NCBI RefSeq assembly: GCF_000236035.1
Contig: NZ_JH393257.1
Span: 956,380 to 1,020,379 of the forward strand
DNA: 64,000 nt
Direction: 5' to 3'
DNA from: Vreelandella boliviensis LC1
GTDB lineage: Bacteria; Pseudomonadota; Gammaproteobacteria; Pseudomonadales; Halomonadaceae
A model generated the notes under the pieces. That model ran no database searches and was not told the origin of the DNA. It saw nothing but the letters and a program-made list of their open reading frames with translations. The first letter of the stretch is position 1; the number at the start of each line of letters is the position of its first letter. This document shows positions 37,901-46,717 of the stretch, piece after piece. Made by a program: the position numbers and the translations under genes.

Positions 37901-38269
37901 CTACCGGCGCATATCGTTGATACGTACGCCTTCAATCGACATAAGTTGACCGTTATGGCCATCAAATTCAAACTCGACGATTTGCCCTTGCGGGCCAAGC
38001 AGCTTGATTTCGTACTCGACATATCCCCCTTCACGCTCCACCTCAACCTCCAGCACTTCACCTATATAGTGGGCTTCCAGCCAATCCAAAATAGAGTCAA
38101 GAGGCACCACTTCACCGCGGCGCACTTCGCCGTGCAACGATTCCCAATGCTGGTCACCCACAGCGCTGCCCACCAGCAGTAGCACTAGGGCTAAACCAGT
38201 GGCGTTGCGACGAGTGCCTCGTTGGAAGCTGCGCAGCGGTTGTATAAAGTGGCGGAGTAATTTACGCAT
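37901..38269 (-). CDS. PepSY-domain membrane-associated protein
   Basis: 122 residues with an N-terminal helix (GLALVLLLVGSAVG) and one PepSY domain (VVPLDSILDWLEAHYIGEVLEVEVEREGG, YEIKLLGPQGQIVEFEFDGHNGQLM). PepSY modules are thought to inhibit or bind partners at the envelope. It heads a PepSY-regulator-kinase operon, so it may feed the sensor or be its target. Confidence 0.88.
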   Translation of the reverse strand: MRKLLRHFIQPLRSFQRGTRRNATGLALVLLLVGSAVGDQHWESLHGEVRRGEVVPLDSILDWLEAHYIGEVLEVEVEREGGYVEYEIKLLGPQGQIVEFEFDGHNGQLMSIEGVRINDMRR

Positions 38270-38384
38270 GGTACAAGCATGCCAAAAGCAACATGAACGT
38301 TAGATGAACAGTTTTGTCAGCTTAAGGAAAGTATCGCGGTGGTATAAATTCCCTGTCGCATTCGCTGAATGCCGTTTATGCACT

Positions 38385-38426
38385 GTTGTATAAACATTGT
38401 TGTATAAACATTGACGTATAGACACT
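38385..38426 (+). repeat. Three 14-bp tandem repeats between divergent PepSY genes
   Basis: GTTGTATAAACATT occurs at 38385-38398 and exactly again at 38399-38412; a third copy at 38413-38426 matches 10 of 14. It lies about 32 bases upstream of the second PepSY gene and its divergent partner encodes the response regulator operon, so a regulator binding array is likely. Confidence 0.75.
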
Positions 38427-38457
38427 CACGTTTAAATACGTAAAGAAGGAATTTGCT

Positions 38458-38934
38458 ATGAATACCATGAAAAAAATGCTGCTGATCCCGACCTCTGCTC
38501 TGCTACTTGCCGCGGCTGCCGGCAGTGCCCAGGCCGATTCGCTGCCGATGGATCGCATCGATGACGTATTGACCCACGCCAATGATTACGGTTTCAGCCA
38601 CTACGAAGAAGTTAGCATCAAAAGCCGTGGCCGTGTGGAAGTAGAAGGCTGGCTGGATGATGAATGGTACGCCGATGTGGAAATCTCCCTCGACAACGGT
38701 GACACGCTAAAAGAGAAACGTGAGCGCCTGATTAGCGGTGCCTGGGGCATGAGCGAAGACGATATTCGCCAAGCGTTAGACGTTGCCAGCCAGGAAGGCA
38801 TGGTCGAGTTTGAAGACCTCGACATCGATGAAAGCGGCATCATCGATATCGAAGGCCGCGATGAAAATGGCCGCGAACTAGAAATCAGCGTTCGTCAGGG
38901 CTCTTCCGAAGTTACCCAAATTGACCGCGATTAA
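38458..38934 (+). CDS. Secreted protein with two PepSY-like domains
   Basis: 158 residues: a signal (LLLIPTSALLLAAAAGSAQA) and then two related ~60-residue units (DRIDDVLTHANDYGFSHYEEVSIKS... and DDIRQALDVASQEGMVEFEDLDIDE...) in the PepSY pattern. Acidic, likely periplasmic. It reads away from the PepSY/regulator/kinase operon across the tandem repeat, which suggests it is a target of that system. Confidence 0.85.
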   Translation: MNTMKKMLLIPTSALLLAAAAGSAQADSLPMDRIDDVLTHANDYGFSHYEEVSIKSRGRVEVEGWLDDEWYADVEISLDNGDTLKEKRERLISGAWGMSEDDIRQALDVASQEGMVEFEDLDIDESGIIDIEGRDENGRELEISVRQGSSEVTQIDRD

Positions 38935-38954
38935 TATTTTTAGCTAATTGCTTT

Positions 38955-38978
38955 GCGGGCTCCCCACGGGGAGCCCGC
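38955..38978 (+). terminator. Terminator after the PepSY gene
   Basis: GCGGGCTCCC / GGGAGCCCGC perfect stem with a 4-base loop, then TGCGTTT; 20 bases after the stop. Confidence 0.75.
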
Positions 38979-39084
38979 TGCGTTTATAGTAGGCTGCTGA
39001 ACTATGCTACTAAAAGTCATGCAATTAAAAGTCATGCAGCTAAATTTATAGTGCCGACCTTATCTAGGTGCTGAGGAGACATCC

Positions 39085-40116
39085 GTGCTGAACGAAAGCC
39101 TTCATGGCGTGCTGGAGGATGAAGCACTCGGCAACACGGAGTCAGTACTCAACATGGAGCCAGTACTAGACACAGTGTCAGCACTGAGAGACTTAGCCTG
39201 GCTGGTCGCCACGCCTGACCTGGTGGAGCTGCCGCCGCCGATTCCCTGTGGAGGGCGCCCCACACTTAAAGAGCTAGGCCTAGAGAGTGCCCTACTGCCC
39301 TGGCTGCGTCAGCTTGGCCGACCACAGTTAGCCGCCCTAAACGGCAGCCGCGCAACGCGCATGGGCCATTATCACGAACGCCTTTGGCACACGCTGTTAG
39401 ACCACGCACCCAATACGCGATTACTCGCTCAAAACGTGCGCATCACCCGAAAGCGCAACACGCTGGGCGAGCTGGATATGCTCTATCGCACCCGCGACAA
39501 TCCGGCGCCGGTGCATTTAGAAGTCGCCATTAAGTTCTACTTGGGGCTGCCTGAAGGGCCTGGGGCAGCCAATAGCCAAAGCCGCTGGATTGGCCCCGGC
39601 GGGCTAGACAGCCTGGCGCTTAAGTGCAGCCACCTGCGACGTCACCAGCTCCCCCTTTCCACCACGGCGACCGCGCTAGAAACACTCGCGCATTGGCTAA
39701 CGCCACGGGATCTTGGTGTTTCTAAAGCAAGTTTAAGCGAGCAGTTAACCCAGCGGCTGGCCATGCCCGGCGTGCTTTATTACCCCTGGCACGCGGAGAT
39801 GCCAGCCCCGGAGGGGGCAACGGCAGATCACCGCCGAGGCACTTGGTGCTATTTGCGCGATTGGCCTAAGCTGGTCGCCAGCCTTCCCGTTATACCGAAG
39901 ATGGTATGGCTGGGAAAAACCCACCGGCTAGCAACACCGCCACTCAGCGTTTTTCGCCCTGCGGAGGAGCTACTACCCGCTATTATTGATAGGGTACAAG
40001 CGTGGCGCTCCCCCCAGCAGGTGATGCTTTATTGCCCAGAAGAAGAGCACTACGAACGGCTGTTTTTAGTACCCAACGACTGGCCGCATCAGGTACCTCT
40101 ACCGCCAGCGGCGTGA
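39085..40116 (+). CDS. DUF1853 family protein (predicted nuclease fold)
   Basis: 343 residues. GTG start at 39085 with GAGGAG upstream. The recognisable DUF1853 core is LGHYHERLWHTLL-like (GHYHERLWHTLL), then NTLGELDMLYRTRDN and VHLEVAIKFYLGLP, which read like the D...ExK active site of PD-(D/E)XK nucleases, followed by WIGPGGLDSLALKCSHLRRHQ. Function is unknown. The N-terminal 40 residues are a loose acidic stretch that may not all be translated. Confidence 0.82.
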   Translation: MLNESLHGVLEDEALGNTESVLNMEPVLDTVSALRDLAWLVATPDLVELPPPIPCGGRPTLKELGLESALLPWLRQLGRPQLAALNGSRATRMGHYHERLWHTLLDHAPNTRLLAQNVRITRKRNTLGELDMLYRTRDNPAPVHLEVAIKFYLGLPEGPGAANSQSRWIGPGGLDSLALKCSHLRRHQLPLSTTATALETLAHWLTPRDLGVSKASLSEQLTQRLAMPGVLYYPWHAEMPAPEGATADHRRGTWCYLRDWPKLVASLPVIPKMVWLGKTHRLATPPLSVFRPAEELLPAIIDRVQAWRSPQQVMLYCPEEEHYERLFLVPNDWPHQVPLPPAA

Positions 40117-40154
40117 TAGTCGGCATATGGCACTAAGGTTATATGACCACAAGG

Positions 40155-41294
40155 TTATAAGACCACAAGATTATCGCGGTGAATCAGCTCATGGGCTTCA
40201 ACGTAGCCGAGGATCGCCTCAATCTGGTGGCTGGGCTGCCCGGCCAACTGGCGCGCTTCATCGGCGCCGTAATTGACCAAACCCTTAGCCACTGATGCGC
40301 CCTGTTCATCCACGCATACCACCATATCGCCGCGCTTAAAGCTGCCCTGCACATCGCGCACACCGACCGCCAGCAGGCTAGAGCCTTTATTGCGCAGCAC
40401 TTTGACTGCCCCGGCATCCAACACCAGCGTACCGCGCACCTGCAGTTGCCCCGCCAGCCAGCGCTTGCGCGCCGCCATGGGTACCTGATCAGGGCGCAGC
40501 AACGTGCCCAAAGCCTCGCCCGCCATTATCCGATTAATAGCGTCAGGCTGGCGGCCGCTGGCGATGACCGTGACCGCCCCGGAGCGCGCCGCCAATTGCG
40601 CCGCGCGCACCTTGGTGCTCATACCACCGCGACCCAGCGCTCCGCCGCTGCCTGCGACGGCGGCTAAGCGCGGGTCGTCGGCGCGCCCTTCAGCAATCAT
40701 CTGGGCATTGGGGTTGTGACGCGGGTCAGCGTCAAACAGGCCTTCCTGGTCGGTCAGTAGCAGCAGCGCATCCGCTTCCAGCAGGTTGGCGACCAGCGCC
40801 CCAAGCGTGTCGTTATCGCCAAAGCGAATCTCATCGGTGACCACGGTGTCGTTTTCATTGATCACCGGCACTACGCGCATTTCTACCAGGGTGCGTAGCG
40901 CTGAAAGGGCATTGAGGTAGCGCTTACGGTTGGAAAGATCGTCGTGGGTAAGCAGGATTTGCGCGGTGAGCATGTCATGGCGAGCAAAGTGATTTTCATA
41001 GCACTGGGTCAAGACGTTTTGACCCACCGCAGCGGCCGCCTGCAGCTCATGCACGGCGCTGGGGCGCACCTGCCAGCCGAGACGCACCATGCCTGCCGCC
41101 ACGGCGCCGGAAGAGACCAGCACCACCTCAATGCCTTGCTGGTGCAAGGCGGCGATTTGATCCACCCAGCCGCCAATAGCGGCTTCGTCCAGGCCGCGGC
41201 CATCGTTAGTGAGTAGCGCACTGCCAATCTTCACCACTACCCGCCGTGCACGGCTAAGCGCGCTGCGCCCGAGGATTTGCTCGTTACTTTCCAT
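40155..41294 (-). CDS. proB: Glutamate 5-kinase
   Basis: First step of proline synthesis (ATP + glutamate to glutamyl-5-phosphate). From the ATG at 41294 it has 379 residues: amino-acid kinase domain with [48 protein letters not shown] and [16 protein letters not shown], then a C-terminal PUA domain ([21 protein letters not shown]...). A TTG at 41309 is less likely, since AGGTGGGG precedes 41294. It follows obgE, a frequent order in gammaproteobacteria. Proline is also an osmolyte in halophiles. Confidence 0.97.
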   Translation of the reverse strand: MESNEQILGRSALSRARRVVVKIGSALLTNDGRGLDEAAIGGWVDQIAALHQQGIEVVLVSSGAVAAGMVRLGWQVRPSAVHELQAAAAVGQNVLTQCYENHFARHDMLTAQILLTHDDLSNRKRYLNALSALRTLVEMRVVPVINENDTVVTDEIRFGDNDTLGALVANLLEADALLLLTDQEGLFDADPRHNPNAQMIAEGRADDPRLAAVAGSGGALGRGGMSTKVRAAQLAARSGAVTVIASGRQPDAINRIMAGEALGTLLRPDQVPMAARKRWLAGQLQVRGTLVLDAGAVKVLRNKGSSLLAVGVRDVQGSFKRGDMVVCVDEQGASVAKGLVNYGADEARQLAGQPSHQIEAILGYVEAHELIHRDNLVVL

Positions 41295-41321
41295 GCCACC
41301 CCACCTCAATCAGACACCTAC

Positions 41322-41352
41322 AAAAGGGGCCGCGCGAACGCAGCCCCTTTTT
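41322..41352. terminator. Terminator between obgE and proB
   Basis: AAAAGGGGC (41322-41330) pairs with GCCCCTTTTT (41343-41352). Works on the minus strand after obgE, which ends 47 bases upstream of it in reading direction. Confidence 0.75.
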
Positions 41353-41398
41353 AGCTTATCACCTTAAGCTTACGCCCGGATGCGCCCGCTCAATACCA

Positions 41399-42613
<1,215 letters not shown>

Positions 42614-42629
42614 CTAATATGCACTACTG

Positions 42630-42665
42630 TTTTCCCAAACCTTTTCCCAACTCTTTTCCCAACCC
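42630..42665. repeat. Three 12-bp repeats upstream of obgE
   Basis: TTTTCCCAAACC, TTTTCCCAACTC, TTTTCCCAACCC occupy 42630-42665 in perfect 12-bp phase, 44 bases before the obgE start. On the transcribed (minus) strand they are G-rich. Confidence 0.7.
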
Positions 42666-42760
42666 TTTATTGCCACCAGCGTACTGATAAAGACATGGTG
42701 TTAAAAAAATCGTGGTAAAAACATCGTGGAAAAACGGATTGGAAAAGAGATTTAACCGAC

Positions 42761-42792
42761 AAAAAAGCCCCGCCATAGCGGGGCCTTTTTTT
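42761..42792 (-). terminator. Terminator of rplU-rpmA
   Basis: AAAAAAGCCCCGC and GCGGGGCCTTTTTTT form a strong stem with T runs on both strands, 30 bases past rpmA. Confidence 0.88.
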
Positions 42793-42821
42793 CTCGCAAC
42801 CGCGAGCATAGCACTAGCCGT

Positions 42822-43079
42822 TTAGGCAGAAACGATGCTAACGAACTTGCGGTTTTTCGGGCCTTTGGTCTCAAACTTCACAAAACCGTCGCTCAAAGCG
42901 AACAGTGTGTGGTCGCGACCTAGGCCAACGCCTGTGCCCGCGTGAAAACGCGTGCCGCGCTGACGTACGATGATGTTACCCGCAGTCGCCGCTTGGCCAC
43001 CGAAGAGTTTCACACCTAAGCGTTTGGACTCGGAATCGCGACCGTTACGCGTGGAGCCGGCTGCCTTTTTATGTGCCAT
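42822..43079 (-). CDS. rpmA: 50S ribosomal protein L27
   Basis: 85 residues, [27 protein letters not shown] at the N terminus and [23 protein letters not shown] in the core, the standard L27 pattern. Supports tRNA placement at the peptidyl-transferase centre. It is 29 bases after rplU. Confidence 0.98.
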   Translation of the reverse strand: MAHKKAAGSTRNGRDSESKRLGVKLFGGQAATAGNIIVRQRGTRFHAGTGVGLGRDHTLFALSDGFVKFETKGPKNRKFVSIVSA

Positions 43080-43108
43080 TGCAAAATCCTCCTAAGGGAA
43101 TTGACCGC

Positions 43109-43420
43109 TTACGCAGAAATTCCGGTAATTTTGACTTCAGTGAACCACTGGCGGTGGCCCTGACGCTTCATGTGGTGCTTACGACGACGGAACTTGATGA
43201 TGGTGACTTTATCGCCACGGCCGTGGGAAACCACTTCGGCAGAGACTTTAGCACCACTGATCATCGGCGCACCGATGTTGAAGTCATCGCCGTCAGCGAC
43301 CATCAGCACTTCTTCAAACTCAATCGTTTCGCCGGTAGCGACTTCGATTTTTTCAAGCTTGAGGGTTTGACCTTCTTGAACACGGTACTGCTTGCCACCG
43401 CTTTTAATAATTGCGTACAT
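43109..43420 (-). CDS. rplU: 50S ribosomal protein L21
   Basis: 103 residues, [19 protein letters not shown] at the N terminus and the [21 protein letters not shown] rRNA-binding loop near the C terminus. Binds 23S rRNA. First gene of rplU-rpmA; a good promoter lies about 138 bases upstream, so the leader may carry autoregulation as seen for L21 in other bacteria. Confidence 0.98.
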   Translation of the reverse strand: MYAIIKSGGKQYRVQEGQTLKLEKIEVATGETIEFEEVLMVADGDDFNIGAPMISGAKVSAEVVSHGRGDKVTIIKFRRRKHHMKRQGHRQWFTEVKITGISA

Positions 43421-43557
43421 GTCGCTCTCCGGACTTGTCGTTAATGCCGGTTACGCCCAGCGTAACCAACGCTCATCGCCTTCCGCTCTTATCGACCTGC
43501 TGCGAGTGGCGCCCCTTTTGGAGCCATCTGACAGGGAGCATGATGAGTGGGTCGCGG

Positions 43558-43586
43558 ATTATAACGACTATCTTCTCTTACCACAA
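43558..43586 (-). promoter_or_regulatory. Promoter of rplU-rpmA
   Basis: Minus strand: TTGTGG (43586-43581), 17 bases, TATAAT (43563-43558). A perfect -10, reasonable -35. The remaining gap to ispB contains no gene I recognise. Confidence 0.75.
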
Positions 43587-43789
43587 GACCGCAGGCCTTT
43601 GTCAATTGACACTACCATCTCCTTATAGCGGCGTATCATAACGTGACCACAGCGCGTATCTTGACGCCTAACAGACAGCCCCATAGCATGACCCCAACAT
43701 ATGATCACGACTACACATTATCAAAACTATACATGATCAAAACTATGGGCGGGACTTACCGCCTCAATCTGCCGCGATGAACGTATCCC

Positions 43790-44794
43790 ATGACCGCTAA
43801 CGTCTCTTCAGCCCAGCCTGACAGCCCAACGCCTTCACCGCTGCACGCCGTGGTGGCCGATGATTTCGCAGCCGTCAACCGGACGATTGTCGAGCAGCTT
43901 AACTCCAAGGTGCCGCTGGTCGAAACCATCGGTCAGTACATTACTGAAAGCGGCGGCAAGCGTTTGCGCCCTTTATTGGCGCTACTGGCCGCGCGCTCCC
44001 TCAACTACACTGGCGACAAGCATATACCGCTGGCCACGTTGATTGAGTTTATGCACACCTCCACGCTGCTGCACGATGACGTGGTCGATGAGTCGCATAT
44101 GCGCCGTGGTAAGAAAACCGCCAACGACGCCTGGGGCAATGCGCCGTCGGTATTGGTCGGTGATTTCCTCTACGCCCGCTCGTTTCAGATGATGGTCGAT
44201 GTGGGTTCGATGCGCATTATGGCGATCCTTTCTGGCGCTACCTGTATCATCGCGGAAGGGGAAGTGCTGCAGTTGACCAACATCGGCAACCCCAGCATCT
44301 CTGAAGAGGATTACTTCGAGACTATTTTGGGCAAAACCGCCATGTTGTTTGAAGCGGCCTCCCACAGCGGTGCCGTGCTGGCAGAAGCAACGCCGGAACA
44401 GGAGCAAGCACTTCAGTATTACGGCCGCTATCTGGGTCTCGCGTTTCAGTTGATTGATGACCTGCTGGATTACCAGGGCGACGCCGATGCCATGGGCAAA
44501 AACGTTGGCGACGACCTGGCCGAAGGCAAGCCGACGCTGCCGCTGATCCACGCCATGGAGCAAGGCACGCCGGAACAGGCCAAGCTGATTCGCCAGGTGA
44601 TTCGCGATGGCGGGCTTGAGCAGCTCGACGCTGTGCTGGAAATTATTCACGCCACTGGTGCACTCGACTATACCCGCCAGCGGGCAGAAGAGATGGCTGA
44701 TGAAGCCCTAAAGCAACTGGACGCCCTGCCGCCCAGCGTCTACCGCGACAGCATGGCCCAGTTGGCCCGCTTAGCGGTTGATCGCCAAGCATAA
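43790..44794 (+). CDS. ispB: Octaprenyl diphosphate synthase (polyprenyl synthetase)
   Basis: Builds the long isoprenoid tail of ubiquinone/menaquinone. 334 residues. First Asp-rich motif LLHDDVVDES (about 91-101), second LIDDLLDYQGDAD (about 220-232), plus GGKRLRP and GKTAMLFEAA. Divergent from rplU, a conserved gene order. A tRNA gene follows. Confidence 0.96.
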   Translation: MTANVSSAQPDSPTPSPLHAVVADDFAAVNRTIVEQLNSKVPLVETIGQYITESGGKRLRPLLALLAARSLNYTGDKHIPLATLIEFMHTSTLLHDDVVDESHMRRGKKTANDAWGNAPSVLVGDFLYARSFQMMVDVGSMRIMAILSGATCIIAEGEVLQLTNIGNPSISEEDYFETILGKTAMLFEAASHSGAVLAEATPEQEQALQYYGRYLGLAFQLIDDLLDYQGDADAMGKNVGDDLAEGKPTLPLIHAMEQGTPEQAKLIRQVIRDGGLEQLDAVLEIIHATGALDYTRQRAEEMADEALKQLDALPPSVYRDSMAQLARLAVDRQA

Positions 44795-44821
44795 AAATTG
44801 GTGCATCGCGCCGCCGAGGAC

Positions 44822-44850
44822 TTGAAAAAACACGTCTGGCTAAGTATGAT
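44822..44850 (+). promoter_or_regulatory. Promoter of tRNA-Pro
   Basis: TTGAAA (44822-44827), 17 bases, TATGAT (44845-44850); the tRNA starts about 44 bases downstream of the -10. Confidence 0.72.
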
Positions 44851-44894
44851 CCACCTCCGTTGTTAAGCACAGATAAGCACTGCTCGGCAACATT

Positions 44895-44971
44895 CGGAAT
44901 ATAGCTCAGCTTGGTAGAGCGCTGCCTTCGGGAGGCAGAGGTCGTAGGTTCGAATCCTGCTATTCCGACCA
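44895..44971 (+). tRNA. tRNA-Pro (anticodon CGG)
   Basis: 77 nt. Acceptor CGGAATA pairs with TATTCCG; anticodon arm CTGCC-TTCGGGA-GGCAG puts CGG at 44929-44931; T arm GTAGGTTCGAATCCTGC; CCA encoded. A 40-bp perfect copy of its 3' part lies at 50210, so this gene is an island integration site. Confidence 0.97.
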
Positions 44972-44982
44972 AGAACACTATT

Positions 44983-45024
44983 AAAAACGGCTACTTAGCT
45001 AATACAGCAAGTGGCCGTTTTTTT
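44983..45024 (+). terminator. Terminator of tRNA-Pro
   Basis: AAAACGGCTACTT pairs with AAGTGGCCGTTTT, ending in a seven-T run. A near copy occurs after the second tRNA 3' end (see 50260). Confidence 0.85.
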
Positions 45025-45025
45025 G

Positions 45026-45874
45026 GTTAAGAGGTTCTAGGTAGCAAAATATAAGCAGTGTGGGAGTTCGTTAATGACAAAGCCCGCGCAAAAGCCAAAG
45101 CGCTTCACCTGTCCCAACTTCCCCCGTCCAGCTCCGTCAACTAATTGCTCCCCTGATGCTGCAAGTCGAGCAACAGGGCCAGGGCCTACAAGAATTTGAT
45201 CAAAACTAGAAGGCGCTGCGTTACAGATGAGTAGCGCCATCAGCTCGGTCAGTGCAATGTGCTGCAGGTTAGCCTGCTGGAAGAGGTGGTCGATGTTGAC
45301 ATTCCTGCCATCAAAGTCGAACCGGAATCACTGGTCAACCCCGAATTACTGCCCGCCCGGCAGTCTAAGTGCACGAGCAGCCACATGTCGAGATTCGGCT
45401 TGATCCTAAGAGCGAGCACATCCCTTGCGGTTCAACTTCTGCGAAGAAGCCAATGAGAATCTGGATAAACGCCTGGGGTGTTTACCGCCGAAAGCCATAT
45501 CTGGGGCAATTGGAACTGCGATGACTGCGAGACGTTGCACCATATACCAATGCCAACCTAGATGATCGAAAAGGGTATCCCACCGCCGAGATTGACCCAG
45601 GCAACGAGGATCACATATGCCGTAAATCTACCGCTCTATCGATAGATGCGGTTATTTGCCTGGAGAATCCCTGCTCCACTTTGGTGGAATGGGCTGGTAT
45701 ATGCGGGATTCGCTGAACGATGCCATACAAGATGTACTGGCCCGGCAGCAAGCGCGATTTCAAGTGGAAAGATTGCTTCATCAAGGTAGATCATAGCCAC
45801 CTCAATCGGGAAGGGTGTTGAACATTAGCCTTTTTACTCGCCTTTTCATCAGTTCCCTAAGCTGCGGGTCCCGA
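45026..45874. pseudogene. Gene-poor left part of island with unidentified coding debris
   Basis: About 850 bases with no convincing complete gene. Short protein-like stretches in different plus-strand frames (for example VVDVDIPAIKVEPESLVNP near 45295, FNFCEEANENLDKRLG near 45425, DAIQDVLARQQARFQVERL near 45740) are broken by stops and shifts. This looks like decayed coding DNA; I could not name the source genes. Confidence 0.4.
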
Positions 45875-46717
45875 TCACAAGCACACTATAGGACGCGCTT
45901 GCCATTGCCTCCAAGCGCGTTCCCAGCCTTCAGTATGGCTGGCCTCGTCAATCACCACAATTTGAAAGCAGACGCTATCGAATTGTTCGTAGTATGTTTG
46001 CAGCAAGGAAGTGGGAACAACCCGATCCTCTTTTCCTGATAGATGACGTTGGGGCAGCCGAGCGAGCCTATCTTTGAACCCTATGGGCTCCAGTGCATTA
46101 TCGAGTGAGCGCAGGCCGTGATGTTCAATCCAGTTCGCGGGGCTAAGATTCCCGGCGATGGTTTGAACTTGCTCTATATCGTCTCGCTGAGCGGCGAGTA
46201 GTAGCGCGAGAGCAGCGCCACCGGAGTACCCCACAAGGTCAAAGTCATGATTGCCATGGCGAGCCTTGATCAACGTTAGAGCGTTATCTAGGCTTCTGAG
46301 CACTTCGGGGGAGAAACGCCGATCCGTCCATAGCTCGGGGCTGCAGCTTGGAGCGGAAATAAATTGACACGGGCGTGCCAAGTAGACGTTGGGGGTAGGG
46401 TCATTAAAGGCAAGCTTAGCCACAAGTAACTGGCGTGGACTGGGGTCGAGGCTGGGCTGTGTGGCCGTGGCCCAGGCGTAGCCATCACCTTCAACATATA
46501 CGCGCAGACGGCTCGTGATTGGTGGTTGCAAGGGAGCACTATAAGCGAGCGGGTAGGGCGAACTTTGCAACACAGTGACGTGTCTGCCATGGGTTGACGA
46601 GAGTGCTTCAAGGGCTTGTTGAGAGGACTGACAGCCGCTCAGCAGAACACAAAACAAGCCAGTGCCGAGCAGTTTGAGTCCGGCCCGCCTGAACGGGCCG
46701 TCCTTAGATTCACTCAC
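45875..46717 (-). CDS. Lipoprotein with alpha/beta-hydrolase fold
   Basis: 280 residues. The signal ends in LLSGC (Cys29), so it should be lipid-anchored. The hydrolase part has the nucleophile elbow GYSGGAALALLLA (DFDLVGYSGG), GNLSPANWIEHHG and a C-terminal EASHTEGWERAW that would supply the catalytic His, with the acid likely in GKEDRVVP. Substrate unknown. GTG start at 46717 shares a base with the TAG stop of the autotransporter gene (TAGTG), so translation is coupled. Confidence 0.85.
   Translation of the reverse strand: MSESKDGPFRRAGLKLLGTGLFCVLLSGCQSSQQALEALSSTHGRHVTVLQSSPYPLAYSAPLQPPITSRLRVYVEGDGYAWATATQPSLDPSPRQLLVAKLAFNDPTPNVYLARPCQFISAPSCSPELWTDRRFSPEVLRSLDNALTLIKARHGNHDFDLVGYSGGAALALLLAAQRDDIEQVQTIAGNLSPANWIEHHGLRSLDNALEPIGFKDRLARLPQRHLSGKEDRVVPTSLLQTYYEQFDSVCFQIVVIDEASHTEGWERAWRQWQARPIVCL

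Noticed and set aside
41295..41309. TTG start of proB at 41309
   Set aside because: The ATG at 41294 has a better ribosome site and matches the usual N terminus.
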